Shown here: one piece after another, positions 23,593 to 33,288 of the stretch
Numbering within the stretch: the first letter of the stretch is position 1
Layout of the letters: each line of letters opens with the position of its first letter
Source: Bin87 sp034421995
GTDB lineage: Bacteria > Chloroflexota > Dehalococcoidia > Lucifugimonadales > UBA3495
Direction: 5' to 3'
Length of the DNA stretch: 64,000 nucleotides
Assembly: GCA_034421995.1 (NCBI GenBank)
Contig: DAOUJY010000154.1
Location: forward strand, 1 to 64,000
The notes under the pieces: generated by a model
What the model was told of the DNA's origin: nothing
The model's database searches: none
Seen by the model: only the letters and a program-made list of their open reading frames with translations
Program-made: the position numbers and the translations under genes

Positions 23593-26394
23593 ATGGTCAG
23601 CGCCAGCCAATTGTCAATGCCGATGTCAGCAGCGTCGGCGGCTCGCACCGCTCCGCTGTTCCTGGTCATCGACGGCCACGCGATGGTGCACCGCTCGTTT
23701 CGGGCCATCAGCGTCAGCCGGAACCTGACCGTATCCACGACGGGCGAGGACGTTACCGGGGTGTATGGGTTCGCCAGCGTGTTCATGCGGGCGCTGAACG
23801 AGTGGCAGCCGACCCACGTGGCGGTGACGTTTGACACGCCGGCTCCGACCTTCCGCCACGAACGGTTCCCCGAATACAAGGCGCAACGCCCGCCGTCGCC
23901 TCCCGAGCTGCGGGGGCAGTTCGACCGGGTGAAGGAGTTGATGACCGCCTTTGCCGTTCCCATTTACGAACTGGCGGGGTTTGAGGCGGACGATCTCATC
24001 GGGACCCTGTGCCGCCAGGCGGAGGCCGACGGCGTGGAAACGATCATCCTTACCGGCGACCGGGACACCTTCCAGCTGATTTCGCCGCTGGTTCGCGTTG
24101 ACCTGGCCAGCAGCGAGCGGGACCGGCGTATTGTCGATGAAACGGAACTGGCCGAGCGATACGGCGGCCTCACCGCCCAGCAGCAGCCTGATTACAAGGC
24201 GCTGGTGGGCGACAAGTCCGACAACATCCCCGGCGTTCCCGGCGTGGGCGACAAGACCGCGACCAGCCTGCTCACCGACTATGGGACGCTGGAAGGCATC
24301 TACGAGCACATTGACAGCATCACGCAGAAGCGGGTTCACAACAACCTAGCCTCCAACCAGGAGGCCGCGTTTGAATACCGTTTCCTGACCACCATCAACT
24401 GCGACGCGCCGGTTACGCTGGATTTGGACGCCTGCCGGTTCGGCAACTACGAGCGGGCCGAGATTGTATCGCTGATGACCGCCCTGGAGTTCCACAGCAT
24501 CGTGGGCCGCGTTCCCTCTCCCGACGCTCCCTGGGCCACCGCGACGGCTACTTCGGACGGGTCGGGAGCCGCCGACGGACGTCCGACAACCGCGCCGGAC
24601 AATACCGAATACCGCATCGTTGCAACATCGGACGACCTGGACGCGATGATTGCGGCCATACGCGCCGCCGGCTCCTTTGCCTTTGACACCGAGTCCAGCA
24701 GCACCGACCCCATGGCTGCTGACCTGGCTGGCCTCAGCTTCTCCATCTATGGTGGGACAGCCTGGTATGTTCCGGTAGGACATACGGCGGGTGAGCAGTT
24801 GCCCCTGGAGGAAGTGATGGCGGCGGTGCGCCCTCTCTTCACCGACGAGGGCCTGCAACGGTGCGCGCACAACGCCAACTACGACCTGACGCTGCTCAGC
24901 AACTACGGCATCGACCCGTACCGTGTCATTGACCACGACACCATGATCGCCGCCCACCTGCTGGGCAAGACCAGAACCCAGCTGGGCCTCAAGCCCCTGG
25001 CTTTGGAGTTTCTGGGGCGGGAGATGACCGAAATCACCGAACTCATCGGCAAGGGTCGCAATCAAAAGACCTTCAACGAGGTGGACATCGCGGCCGCCGC
25101 GCCCTACGCGGCGGCCGACGCCGACTGCACCCTGTTATTGCGCCAGCAATTTGAGCCGTCGCTGGCGGAGCGGGATTTTAACGGCCTGCTGGCGGACGTG
25201 GAGCTGCCCCTGGTTCCGTTGCTGGTGGAGATGCAGCGAGCCGGGGTGAAGCTGGACGCCGGCGTGCTGCATGAAATGTCCCGGGACCTGAACGAGCAAC
25301 TGGCGCAGATCCAGGGGGAGCTTTTTGCGGATATTGGGCACGAGGTCAACATCAACTCGCCCAAGCAGTTGAGCGACCTGCTGTTTGGTGAGCTGGGACT
25401 GCCGAAGACGCGGCGCACCAAGTCGGGGTATTCTACGGACGCCAACTCGCTGGAAACGCTGAAAGGTATGCACCCGGTGGTGGATAGAATCCTGGACTAC
25501 CGGCAGGTTGCCAAGTTGAAGTCAACTTATGTTGACGCGCTGCCGGAGATGGTGAATGCGCGGACGGGGCGGATTCATACCTCATACCATCAAACCGGGG
25601 CGGAGACGGGCCGGCTGAGCAGCAGCGATCCCAACCTGCAGAACATTCCCATCCGCACCGAGCTGGGACGGCAGGTGCGCCGGGCCTTCGTCGCCGACTC
25701 GGACTGCCAACTCCTCTCCGCCGACTACTCACAGATTGAGCTGCGGGTGCTGGCCCATATGTCGCAGGACCCGTCGCTGCTGGAAGCCTTCCGCCGGGGC
25801 GAGGACATCCACGCCGCCACGGCCAGCCAGATGTTCAACGTGCCCATCAACGAGGTTGACGCCGAACAGCGTCGCATCGCCAAGGTGCTGAACTTCGGCG
25901 TGATCTACGGCCTGGGGCCATTTGGCATCTCCCAGCAGACCGGGTTCAGCCGGGAGCAAGGGCGCGAGTTTATCGATACCTATCTCTCGCGGTATCCCGG
26001 AATCAACGGCTACCTGGAGTCGGTGAAGGACCAGACGCGGGGCACGATGTACGCCGAAACCTTGCTGGGCCGGCGTCGATATTTGCCCGACATCCAGTCC
26101 ACCAACCACAACACCCGGGCCGCCGCCGAGCGCATGGCCATCAATATGCCCATTCAGGGCACCGCCGCCGATATTATGAAAATCGCCATGATCAACGTCC
26201 GCGCTCGCATGATCAACGAGCAGATGCGTTCCCAGATGATTTTGCAGGTCCACGACGAGTTGGTGTTTGAAGTTCCCGACGATGAGATGGACAACATGAC
26301 GGCGCTGGTGCTGGACGAAATGCCGGCGGCCATGGATTTGGACGTCACGCTCAAGGTGGATGTGAAGTCCGGTTATTCGTGGGGGGATTTCTGA
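23593..26394 (+). CDS. polA: DNA polymerase I
   Basis: A 933-residue three-domain polymerase. The 5' nuclease domain (about 20-300) has LVIDGHAMVHRSF, GFEADDLIGTL, TGDRDTFQLI and GDKSDNIPGVPGVG. The 3'-5' exonuclease appears active: FAFDTESSS (Asp364, Glu366), CAHNANYDLTLL and AAADADCTLL. The polymerase domain has DPNLQNIP, SADYSQIELRVLAH, RRIAKVLNFGVIYGL and LQVHDELVFEV. It fills Okazaki gaps and acts in repair. The ATG at 23593, with GGGAG seven bases upstream, is preferred over the in-frame ATG at 23524 that overlaps the TATAAT box. Confidence 0.95.
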   Translation: MVSASQLSMPMSAASAARTAPLFLVIDGHAMVHRSFRAISVSRNLTVSTTGEDVTGVYGFASVFMRALNEWQPTHVAVTFDTPAPTFRHERFPEYKAQRPPSPPELRGQFDRVKELMTAFAVPIYELAGFEADDLIGTLCRQAEADGVETIILTGDRDTFQLISPLVRVDLASSERDRRIVDETELAERYGGLTAQQQPDYKALVGDKSDNIPGVPGVGDKTATSLLTDYGTLEGIYEHIDSITQKRVHNNLASNQEAAFEYRFLTTINCDAPVTLDLDACRFGNYERAEIVSLMTALEFHSIVGRVPSPDAPWATATATSDGSGAADGRPTTAPDNTEYRIVATSDDLDAMIAAIRAAGSFAFDTESSSTDPMAADLAGLSFSIYGGTAWYVPVGHTAGEQLPLEEVMAAVRPLFTDEGLQRCAHNANYDLTLLSNYGIDPYRVIDHDTMIAAHLLGKTRTQLGLKPLALEFLGREMTEITELIGKGRNQKTFNEVDIAAAAPYAAADADCTLLLRQQFEPSLAERDFNGLLADVELPLVPLLVEMQRAGVKLDAGVLHEMSRDLNEQLAQIQGELFADIGHEVNINSPKQLSDLLFGELGLPKTRRTKSGYSTDANSLETLKGMHPVVDRILDYRQVAKLKSTYVDALPEMVNARTGRIHTSYHQTGAETGRLSSSDPNLQNIPIRTELGRQVRRAFVADSDCQLLSADYSQIELRVLAHMSQDPSLLEAFRRGEDIHAATASQMFNVPINEVDAEQRRIAKVLNFGVIYGLGPFGISQQTGFSREQGREFIDTYLSRYPGINGYLESVKDQTRGTMYAETLLGRRRYLPDIQSTNHNTRAAAERMAINMPIQGTAADIMKIAMINVRARMINEQMRSQMILQVHDELVFEVPDDEMDNMTALVLDEMPAAMDLDVTLKVDVKSGYSWGDF

Positions 26395-26417
26395 TTGGAT
26401 TTTCGGACCGTGGAACC

Positions 26418-26525
26418 GTCAGAATCAGGATTTACAGGATTCGGGGATTAGCAAGATTGGGTTGGTTGATACTTTCGCGGCAGCATCCTGAAAATCGGCT
26501 AATCCTGTAAATCCTGATTCTGACA
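26418..26525. repeat. Inverted-repeat element, GTCAGAATCAGGATT family
   Basis: It starts GTCAGAATCAGGATTTACAG and ends, inverted, AAATCCTGATTCTGACA; both arms carry further AGGATT/AATCCT units. It occupies most of the gap between polA and the CitE-like gene. Confidence 0.8.
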
Positions 26526-26576
26526 AATACGCTGAGAATAGAAAACCCTGGAACGTGTTAGGGAGGTTTGATCCCT

Positions 26577-27458
26577 GTGGAATTGCTACGCAGCCTGGTA
26601 TTTGTGCCCGGCAACCGCGCCAATATGCTGGAGCGGGCGCTGGGGTTTGGCGCCGACATCGTGATGGTTGACCTGGAGGACTCGGTGCCGCCGGGCGAGA
26701 AGGCGGCAGCGTGCGAGCTGGCCGTGGCATGGGCGCCGCGATTGGCCGCTGCCGGGCGTCGCGTGATGGTGCGCGTCAACTCGCTGGATACCGGGCTGAC
26801 TGCCGACGAGCTGGCCGCCGTGGTGGGCCCGGATCTGGCCGGCATCAGCATCGGCAAGGGCAATACATCCTGGGACTTGCAGCAGGTTGACCGCCTGTTG
26901 GTTCCTTTGGAAGCCGGCGCGGGCATGGCCGCCGGCAGCATCAAGGTGGTTCCCTGGATTGAGACCGCCATGGCCATCGTCCACGTCTATGAGATGGCCC
27001 AGGCGTCGCAGCGCATCGTGGGCATTGCCTTCGGAGCCGAGGACTACACCAACGACATGGGCGTGATCCGCAACGACTTTGGCGAGGAGTGTTACTACGC
27101 CCGCTCCGCCGTGGCCGTGGCCGCTCGCGCCGCCGGCGTCGGGGCGTTGGACGGCCCCTTCGTCGGTTTCCGCGACCCGGACGGGTTGCGCAAAGACGCC
27201 GGAACCGCCCGGCAGATGGGATACACCGGCAAGTTCGCCATCCACCCCGCGCAAATCGACATTATCAACGAGACCTTCTCTCCCAACCCTGATGACGTGG
27301 CCTACGCTCGCCGGGTGGTGGCCGCCTGGGACGAGGCCGAGGCGGCGGGCCGGGGTTCCCTGTCCATCGACGGGCGGATGGTGGACGTGCCGGTGGTGAA
27401 GCGGGCGCAGAACCTGCTGGCGCAAGTCGCCGCTATCGAAGCGCAGGCGGCCGGGTAG
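26577..27458 (+). CDS. HpcH/HpaI aldolase / CitE-like lyase
   Basis: A 293-residue TIM-barrel enzyme of the citrate lyase beta-subunit family. Motifs: RSLVFVPGN near residue 5, MVDLEDSVPPGEK near 27, VRVNS near 64, PWIETAMAI and FGAEDYTNDMGV near 157. Members cleave or form C-C bonds of CoA thioesters such as malyl-CoA or citramalyl-CoA; the exact substrate cannot be told. The GTG at 26577 is chosen because GGGAGG lies ten bases upstream; the in-frame TTG at 26568 touches that site. No citrate lyase alpha or gamma genes are nearby, which favours a stand-alone malyl-CoA-type lyase. Confidence 0.85.
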   Translation: MELLRSLVFVPGNRANMLERALGFGADIVMVDLEDSVPPGEKAAACELAVAWAPRLAAAGRRVMVRVNSLDTGLTADELAAVVGPDLAGISIGKGNTSWDLQQVDRLLVPLEAGAGMAAGSIKVVPWIETAMAIVHVYEMAQASQRIVGIAFGAEDYTNDMGVIRNDFGEECYYARSAVAVAARAAGVGALDGPFVGFRDPDGLRKDAGTARQMGYTGKFAIHPAQIDIINETFSPNPDDVAYARRVVAAWDEAEAAGRGSLSIDGRMVDVPVVKRAQNLLAQVAAIEAQAAG

Positions 27459-27481
27459 ATGGCAGGGCTTGTGCAAAGTCA

Positions 27482-27573
27482 CTGTCAGAATCAGGATTTA
27501 CCGGATTTTGAGATTTCCAGGATGTTCATAAATCCTGAGAATCCTCTAAATCCTGGCAATCCTGATTCTGACA
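27482..27573. repeat. Inverted-repeat element, GTCAGAATCAGGATT family
   Basis: The arms TGTCAGAATCAGGATTTACC and GGCAATCCTGATTCTGACA are separated by degenerate AGGATT/AATCCT units. It lies between the CitE-like and folB genes, 92 bases long, closely similar in layout to the copy at 36142. Confidence 0.8.
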
Positions 27574-27592
27574 ATCCGACCGGGATAATACG

Positions 27593-27967
27593 ATGCCGGC
27601 TGACCGTATCATCCTGACCGGAATGCAGTTTTATGGCTTCCACGGCGTGAACCCGGAGGAGCGCAGCCTGGGCCAGCCGTTCATCGTTGACTTGGATGCT
27701 GAGCTGGACCTGAGCGCTGCTTCCGAATCCGACCGGCTGCCCGACACGGTAAGCTACACCGCCCTGTACCGGGTGGTCAAAAGCGTGATGGAGGGGGAGC
27801 CGCGCAACCTGCTGGAAGCGGCCGCGGGGGCCATCGCGGGTCGGGTCCTGGAACAACACACCTCCGTTGTTGGCATCCGCATACGGGTGCAAAAACCCCG
27901 GCCGCCGATCAAGGGTTCCGTCATCGAATCCGCCGCCGTGGAGATCTATCGCGTCCGACAACCTTGA
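27593..27967 (+). CDS. folB: Dihydroneopterin aldolase
   Basis: A 124-residue protein of FolB length. Features are RIILTGMQFYGFHGVNPEER near the start, LDLSAASESDRLPDTVSYT near residue 39, NLLEAAAGAIA near 72 and the C-terminal VQKPRPPIKG with the conserved lysine. It converts 7,8-dihydroneopterin to 6-hydroxymethyl-dihydropterin in folate synthesis. No other folate gene is adjacent. An element of the GTCAGAATC family ends 20 bases before the start codon, so the ribosome site is weak. Confidence 0.9.
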   Translation: MPADRIILTGMQFYGFHGVNPEERSLGQPFIVDLDAELDLSAASESDRLPDTVSYTALYRVVKSVMEGEPRNLLEAAAGAIAGRVLEQHTSVVGIRIRVQKPRPPIKGSVIESAAVEIYRVRQP

Positions 27968-28082
27968 AACGAAACCCGCTGCCCAACTGCTCACCGAGCT
28001 TACGCGATTGGGTTATCAGCGGGCAATTTAACGCAAAGGCGCAGAGACGCAAAGACGCAAAGGGGAATAAGGAACAGCCGCC

Positions 28083-29714
28083 ATGACCACCATCCAGGAA
28101 ACCGGCAACGTTGGGATCGCCCGCCAGTTCAATGACGCGACCAAGCTGCAGTACATCAACCTGGCGAACAAGCCGCCCCTGTACAAAACCTACCCAGGAC
28201 TGCGGGACATACCTCTGCCCGACGTCGCGTCTGCTCCCGGGCCGGCCATGTCCACCTTGCCGGCGATACGGGGCGGCGCACGTTCCGACGCATCCGGCTC
28301 GGTGACGCTGGAGACGCTGGCCGGCCTGCTCTACCATGCCGCCGCCGTGATCCGCCGGCGCAACCTGCGCGACGGCGAGGTGCATTACCGGGCCGCCGCC
28401 TCGGCCGGCGCGCTGTATCCCACCGAGGTGTATGTCGTTTGCGGCGATCTGGACGGCCTCCGGGCCGGGGTCTATCACTTCAACCCCCGGGACTTCACCC
28501 TGGCCCGGCTGCGCAACGGCGATTTGCGCCGATGGGTGGGCGCGGCAGCGGTTGACCACGCCGCGTATCCGGTGACGCTGGTGTTCACCACCGTCTTCTG
28601 GCGCAGCGCGTGGAAGTATCGCGAGCGGGGCTACCGGTACTGCTATTGGGACCTGGGCACCATCGGCGCGAATCTGCTGGCCGCCGGGAATGCGACTGAA
28701 ACGGCGGTGAGCCTCCGTTTCGGCTTTGTTGACCACCTGATCTGCGGGTTCCTGGGGCTCAACGTTGACGATGAAGCGCCCGGGCTGCTAGCCCACGTGG
28801 GAACTCCCGACGGAATGCTGCCGCCCGGCTCCGGCGACGTGCCCGGGCTGCTGCCCCAGGAGAGCAATGACCTGCAAGCCGGAGCAATCGAATATCCACT
28901 GTCCCGGGAACTGCACCGGGCCTCGCTGCTGCGAAGCGGGGATGATGCCGCCTCCTGGAACGACGCCGGCAATCGGGCCGGTTCGGACCGGGACGAGTTG
29001 GACGGCACGGGCGACAATTTCCGACCGCTCAAGTCCGGCCCTGACGGAGCTTTTGACGGCGCCTTGGACCTCGCGGCCAACTCCGCGACTGCCCTGGGCG
29101 ACTGCATCCGGTTCCGGGGTTCCACCCGGCGCTTCGCCACCGAGCCGATTTCGTGGGTAGCGTTTCGATCCATCGTTGACGCCGCCGGCGCGGGCATCAA
29201 CTCGCCCCAATTCGCCGACGGGTTCTCGCCCTATCTGAGCCTGTACTTCATTGTGAACGCCGTGGATGGACTGGAGTCGGGCGCATATTACTACAACCGT
29301 TTCTACGGGGGCCTCCGGCTGCTCCAGGCCGGAGAGTTCCGGGAAACGGCCGGCCACCTGGGGTTTGAGCAAGCCCTGCCCGCCGACGCGGCAGCAGTGG
29401 CGTTCATCACTGCCGACCTGCCGCTGCTGGAGCGGGAGTTCGGCCCGCGGGGTTATCGCATGGCGCAAACCATTGCCGGCATCATCGGGGGCCGTATCTA
29501 CCTGGCCTCTCATGCGTCGGGACTGGGCGCGACGGGCTTGACCTTTTTTGACGACGCAGTGGCGGAATTCTTCTCGCCCCACGCCCAAGGCCAGGAGGCT
29601 GTTTTCGTGGTGCCCATGGGCGTCCCGCACGCCGCCAGGCGGGTGCGGCCCTTCCGCTCCCGCCTGGCGGTGAGCCTGGACGCGCGGGCCCGGGGAGCCG
29701 GGCAAGGCGAGTAG
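28083..29714 (+). CDS. SagB/ThcOx-type nitroreductase-fold protein, two fused domains
   Basis: A 543-residue protein with two nitroreductase-like flavin domains. The first (about 75-260) has HYRAAASAGALYPTEVYVVC and YCYWDLGTIGANLLAAG. The second (about 335-530) has FRGSTRRFATEPISW, AAGAGINSPQFADG and GRIYLASHASGLGATGLTFF. SagB-type enzymes oxidise azolines in peptide natural products, and stand-alone members of unknown substrate are common. There is no YcaO cyclodehydratase or precursor peptide nearby, so a biosynthetic role is not supported here. The start ATG at 28083 lies just after an A-rich AAGGAA stretch. Confidence 0.82.
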   Translation: MTTIQETGNVGIARQFNDATKLQYINLANKPPLYKTYPGLRDIPLPDVASAPGPAMSTLPAIRGGARSDASGSVTLETLAGLLYHAAAVIRRRNLRDGEVHYRAAASAGALYPTEVYVVCGDLDGLRAGVYHFNPRDFTLARLRNGDLRRWVGAAAVDHAAYPVTLVFTTVFWRSAWKYRERGYRYCYWDLGTIGANLLAAGNATETAVSLRFGFVDHLICGFLGLNVDDEAPGLLAHVGTPDGMLPPGSGDVPGLLPQESNDLQAGAIEYPLSRELHRASLLRSGDDAASWNDAGNRAGSDRDELDGTGDNFRPLKSGPDGAFDGALDLAANSATALGDCIRFRGSTRRFATEPISWVAFRSIVDAAGAGINSPQFADGFSPYLSLYFIVNAVDGLESGAYYYNRFYGGLRLLQAGEFRETAGHLGFEQALPADAAAVAFITADLPLLEREFGPRGYRMAQTIAGIIGGRIYLASHASGLGATGLTFFDDAVAEFFSPHAQGQEAVFVVPMGVPHAARRVRPFRSRLAVSLDARARGAGQGE

Positions 29715-29726
29715 AGCCGGCGCCGG

Positions 29727-30689
29727 CTACTCCCAGTCGTCTTCGCTGTCGGCAGCCGGCGTTGGCGTTGCCGGCGTCCATCCGTCGGTGTCCACGTCAT
29801 CGTCCAGCACGGGCAGGTCCGAGTCGTCGGCGTCATCGGACACCTCGTCGGCGAGGGCGATGACGCCGCTCTCGTCTCCTGTGGTCACGCCGTCAACGAT
29901 GTCCCCGGTATCTTCAGGGATCGCGTCGGGTTCCTCGTCGGTTTCTTCCAACGGGGGGGCGGCGATCAGCGGCGGTGGCTGGCGGGCGCCGTCCGGCGTG
30001 GAAGGAAACGATACCACGTGGCGGAGGGTCGGATGTTGCCGGGTTTCCCGGAGTATTACGGAGATGCCTTCGGCGTCGGTTCCCACCACCGCCGCGGCGT
30101 ACTGGTTGCCGGCGGCCATCAGCTTGTGCAGCCGGCGGCCCAAGCGTCGTTCGATGGTTCCGAGATAGCCGCCGTCCCGGGCCGTCACGGCGACGCCCTC
30201 GCCACGGAGATTCAGCGCCACCACATCCCCGGCGCTCACCGTCGCCATTGCCGACGCGACGGCCGGTTTCTCCAGAATCGTGGTGCATGACTTGCCGCTT
30301 TCGGCGATGAACATTCCGGGCAGCCCGTCATCGCCGGCGGCGGAGCGGCCCGCCACCGGCGGGTCGCCACCACAGGTCTGCAACTGTTCCAGACGGGCCA
30401 GGTTCTTGCGCGCAATGTTGTTGCCGGGCGCGCGAACCCGCAGCGTTTCCAAGATCTGCCGGGCCTCCGTGTAATCACCGAGTTCCATCAGGGCCTTGGC
30501 CAGGCGGTTGGAGGCTTCGCAGTCGTTGGGATTGAGTTCCAGAACGGCCCGGTTCAGTTCAGCGGCTCTTTCCCATTCGCCCTTCAGGGCGGCCTTGACC
30601 GCTTCTTTACCCAGGTTGGTTTTCTTACGGTCGGCTCCCGGCCCGCCTATTGACGCGCCACCGGGTCGGTATGCGGTTTTCTTCAACAT
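29727..30689 (-). CDS. TPR protein with HIRAN-like segment and acidic tail
   Basis: A 320-residue protein. About residues 25-105 are two to three TPR units (WERAAELNRAVLELNPNDCE, then LGDYTEARQILETLRVRAPG). About 155-215 form a small beta domain, VVALNLRGEGVAVTARDGGY then LGTIERRLGRRL, resembling HIRAN-type folds that bind DNA ends in other proteins. The last 80 residues are strongly acidic (DDADDSDLPVLDDDVDTD). No signal or TM segment is present. It converges on the SagB gene with a 12-base gap. The HIRAN comparison is by pattern only. Confidence 0.68.
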   Translation of the reverse strand: MLKKTAYRPGGASIGGPGADRKKTNLGKEAVKAALKGEWERAAELNRAVLELNPNDCEASNRLAKALMELGDYTEARQILETLRVRAPGNNIARKNLARLEQLQTCGGDPPVAGRSAAGDDGLPGMFIAESGKSCTTILEKPAVASAMATVSAGDVVALNLRGEGVAVTARDGGYLGTIERRLGRRLHKLMAAGNQYAAAVVGTDAEGISVILRETRQHPTLRHVVSFPSTPDGARQPPPLIAAPPLEETDEEPDAIPEDTGDIVDGVTTGDESGVIALADEVSDDADDSDLPVLDDDVDTDGWTPATPTPAADSEDDWE

Positions 30690-30811
30690 TATCCGTTGCC
30701 CTCCTCCTTAACCACAGTCAGCGTAGCATCATTCGGTCATTCACAAATACAGCCTAATTTTCAAATTATGGCTAATTTGGGACTGATCCCGATCCGGTAG
30801 ATGCTCCGGTC

Positions 30812-30968
30812 CTCACGCGTACCCACTTTCTGCAACTTGTCATTGCGAGAATGCCGCCAAGCATTCGCGGCAATCTCGTTGTGGTACTTGCGGTTACCGG
30901 CGAGAACCCTTCCTACGCCGACGAGATTGCCACGCTGCGCTCGCAATGACAAAGTGGGTACGCATGAG
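30812..30968. repeat. MITE-like element, TCATTGCGAG core
   Basis: The terminal inverted repeats are CTCACGCGTACCCACTTT and AAAGTGGGTACGCATGAG. The inner core has TCATTGCGAG...CTCGCAATGA and a second inverted pair CAATCTCGT/ACGAGATTG. It lies in the 370-base gap between the TPR and S9 peptidase genes; the remainder of that gap holds nothing I can assign. Confidence 0.85.
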
Positions 30969-31059
30969 GCGCCGGTCAAGTTGGCGGGGAATACGATAAA
31001 CTACGCGGCGGGGGATGCTATTGCGGAGATTTTGCAACCAACGGGCAGGAGACTACGAC

Positions 31060-33168
31060 ATGACGGAACCCATCGGCCCCGACCTATTTCGCCACCTTAC
31101 CGCCGTGGGCGGCCCTACCATCGCGCCGGACGGGAAGCGGTGCGCCTACGTGCTGGCCTGGATAGACGCCGAGACTTCCCAACCCCGGTCCAGGGTGTAT
31201 CGGACCACGTTGGCGGATGGCGACGAGATGGCGGACCCGAAACCATTTACCCAGGGCAACGCGGACGGGCACCCGCGTTACTCGCCTGACGGCGCAACGT
31301 TGGCGTTTCTGCGCCCCGACGGAGCAGCCGCCGATGCTGCCGATACCAAGCGCCAGGTCTGGCTGATGCCATCGGACGGCGGTGAAGCGTGGCAACTGAC
31401 CAAATTGCCCAATGGCGTGCAGGAATTCGCCTGGTCGCCCGACTCCGCCCGCCTGGTGGCGGTGGCGGACGTCTGCCCGGATGACGAGGCCGATGCCGAG
31501 GCCGACGATACGGCAAAGGCAAAGGACGAACCCAAGGTGCGCGAGGCCCGTCGCATCCGTTACCGCCACGACGCCATCGGGTGGCGCGGCGACTGCCATT
31601 TCCACCTTTTCCTGGTGGACGCGCAAACCGGTGAGGCCGTGCAACTGACGGACGGCGATTGGGACGACGCGGCCCCGGCCTGGTCCCCGGACGGCGAGCG
31701 GGTTGCCTTTATCTCGGGACGGTCGGACGAACGCGACGTCACCGCTACCGCCGAAATCTACGTCGTTGGCGTGCCCCAAACCCTTGTGGAGGAGGAGAGC
31801 CGGCCCGAACCGAAGCTGTGGTCGGCAGGATTGACGGACGCCGCGGCGGTGGCCTGGTCGCCCGACGGGGAACGATTGCTGGCGGCCGGCGCCGGCGGCG
31901 ACGGTCTCATGGTCCTGTGGCAAGCGTACCTGTACGTGCTGGAACCGGGCCGGCCGCCCCGGCAACTGACGGACGACCGCATCCGGCCCTGCCTGGGTTA
32001 TCCGGGCATCTACCCGCCGCTGGAACTGCGCTGGCTGGCCGGGGACGACGGCAGCGACGGCAGGATCATATTTCTTGGCGATGCCGGCGGGGAAACGAGA
32101 TTGTATTCGTTGGACGTGCCCGCCGGCGACGGCCGGAGCGAGAGCGAGCCGGTGGCGATGACCGAGGGCGGCGAGATGATCGCGGCGATGGCGGTGGACG
32201 CGGATGCCCACAGTTTTGTGGTGGCGGCGTCGGGGCCGACCACGCCGTGGGACCTGCACATCGTCGAGACCAACGGAGCCGGAGCCGCCCGGCGACGGCT
32301 GACGGCGCACAACGACGCATGGCTGACCGAGCGCCCGGCGGTGGATCTGGAAAAGTTCAGCGTCCGCCGCAACGGATGGGACATTGAGTGCCGGCTGTAC
32401 CACCCGCCGGGGTTTGACGACGCCCAGAAGTATCCGCTGGTGCTGGAGATACACGGCGGGCCGAACGGAGCTTTCTACGACTCCTTCGTGCCGTGGCACC
32501 AGGTTCTGGCGGGAGCAGGTTATGTAACGCTGGCGGTGAACCCGCGCGGTTCTTCCACCTACGGCGAGGAGTTCGTCGATGCGGTGCTGGGCGACTGGGG
32601 CGGCGAGGACTACCTGGATCTGATGGCGGCAGTGGATGAGGTCTGCCGGCGGGACTACGTGGACGCCGGACGGCTGGGCGTACACGGATACAGCTACGGC
32701 GGCTACATGACCACCTGGGCCATCGGCCACACGGACCGTTTCAAGGCGGCGGTGGCCGGCGCGCCGTGTATCGACCTGTGGAGCATGTACGGCACATCGG
32801 ACATCGCGGCCAGCTTTGGCGAGGCGCAGTGGTCGGCCCGTCCGTCGGGAGGCGCGCCGGAGACGGTAGCTATGGTGAACGAACTGGCCGAAGGAGTGGA
32901 CGGCCTGGCCTATCGCCTGCTGCAGCGTTCGCCGATCACCTTCGCACCGCAGGTCAGCGCTCCGGTACTGCTGCTGCACGGCGAGGCCGACGCCCGGTGT
33001 CCCATCGGCCAGAGCGAGCAGTATTTCCAGGTACTGAAGCGCCTGGGGAAAGAGGTCGAAATGGCGCGGTTCCCCGGCTGTTCCCACGGTTTCCTGCGGA
33101 CGGGTCACGTGGCCCTGCGGGAGGCTTATTTGCAGCGGATGGTGGACTGGTTCCGACGGTGGCTGTAG
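31060..33168 (+). CDS. S9-family prolyl oligopeptidase-type peptidase
   Basis: A 702-residue enzyme. The N-terminal two thirds is a WD40-like propeller with TolB-type units (ARYSPDG- and AWSPDGERVAF-like) at about residues 60-420. The C-terminal alpha/beta-hydrolase has the triad: Ser about 545 in GYSYGGY, Asp about 643 in HGEADARCP and His about 676 in GCSHGF. No signal peptide is seen, so it is probably a cytoplasmic acylaminoacyl- or dipeptidyl-peptidase. The ATG at 31060 follows CAGGAG; an in-frame upstream ATG at 31015 lacks a site. Confidence 0.9.
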   Translation: MTEPIGPDLFRHLTAVGGPTIAPDGKRCAYVLAWIDAETSQPRSRVYRTTLADGDEMADPKPFTQGNADGHPRYSPDGATLAFLRPDGAAADAADTKRQVWLMPSDGGEAWQLTKLPNGVQEFAWSPDSARLVAVADVCPDDEADAEADDTAKAKDEPKVREARRIRYRHDAIGWRGDCHFHLFLVDAQTGEAVQLTDGDWDDAAPAWSPDGERVAFISGRSDERDVTATAEIYVVGVPQTLVEEESRPEPKLWSAGLTDAAAVAWSPDGERLLAAGAGGDGLMVLWQAYLYVLEPGRPPRQLTDDRIRPCLGYPGIYPPLELRWLAGDDGSDGRIIFLGDAGGETRLYSLDVPAGDGRSESEPVAMTEGGEMIAAMAVDADAHSFVVAASGPTTPWDLHIVETNGAGAARRRLTAHNDAWLTERPAVDLEKFSVRRNGWDIECRLYHPPGFDDAQKYPLVLEIHGGPNGAFYDSFVPWHQVLAGAGYVTLAVNPRGSSTYGEEFVDAVLGDWGGEDYLDLMAAVDEVCRRDYVDAGRLGVHGYSYGGYMTTWAIGHTDRFKAAVAGAPCIDLWSMYGTSDIAASFGEAQWSARPSGGAPETVAMVNELAEGVDGLAYRLLQRSPITFAPQVSAPVLLLHGEADARCPIGQSEQYFQVLKRLGKEVEMARFPGCSHGFLRTGHVALREAYLQRMVDWFRRWL

Positions 33169-33288
33169 AGGTTGTATTCCGGTTGGCGGTCGCCAGTTTT
33201 ACACGACCTGCTCACTGCGGTACGATGCCGTCAATTAAAATTTTACGGCGCGGCGAACCGGGCTTATTCGCACGGCGCAGAGGTTGCA

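Noticed and set aside
28083..30689. RiPP biosynthetic cluster around the SagB-type gene
   Set aside because: No YcaO, precursor peptide, lanthipeptide or export gene is present; the neighbours are folB, a TPR protein and a peptidase without supporting partners.
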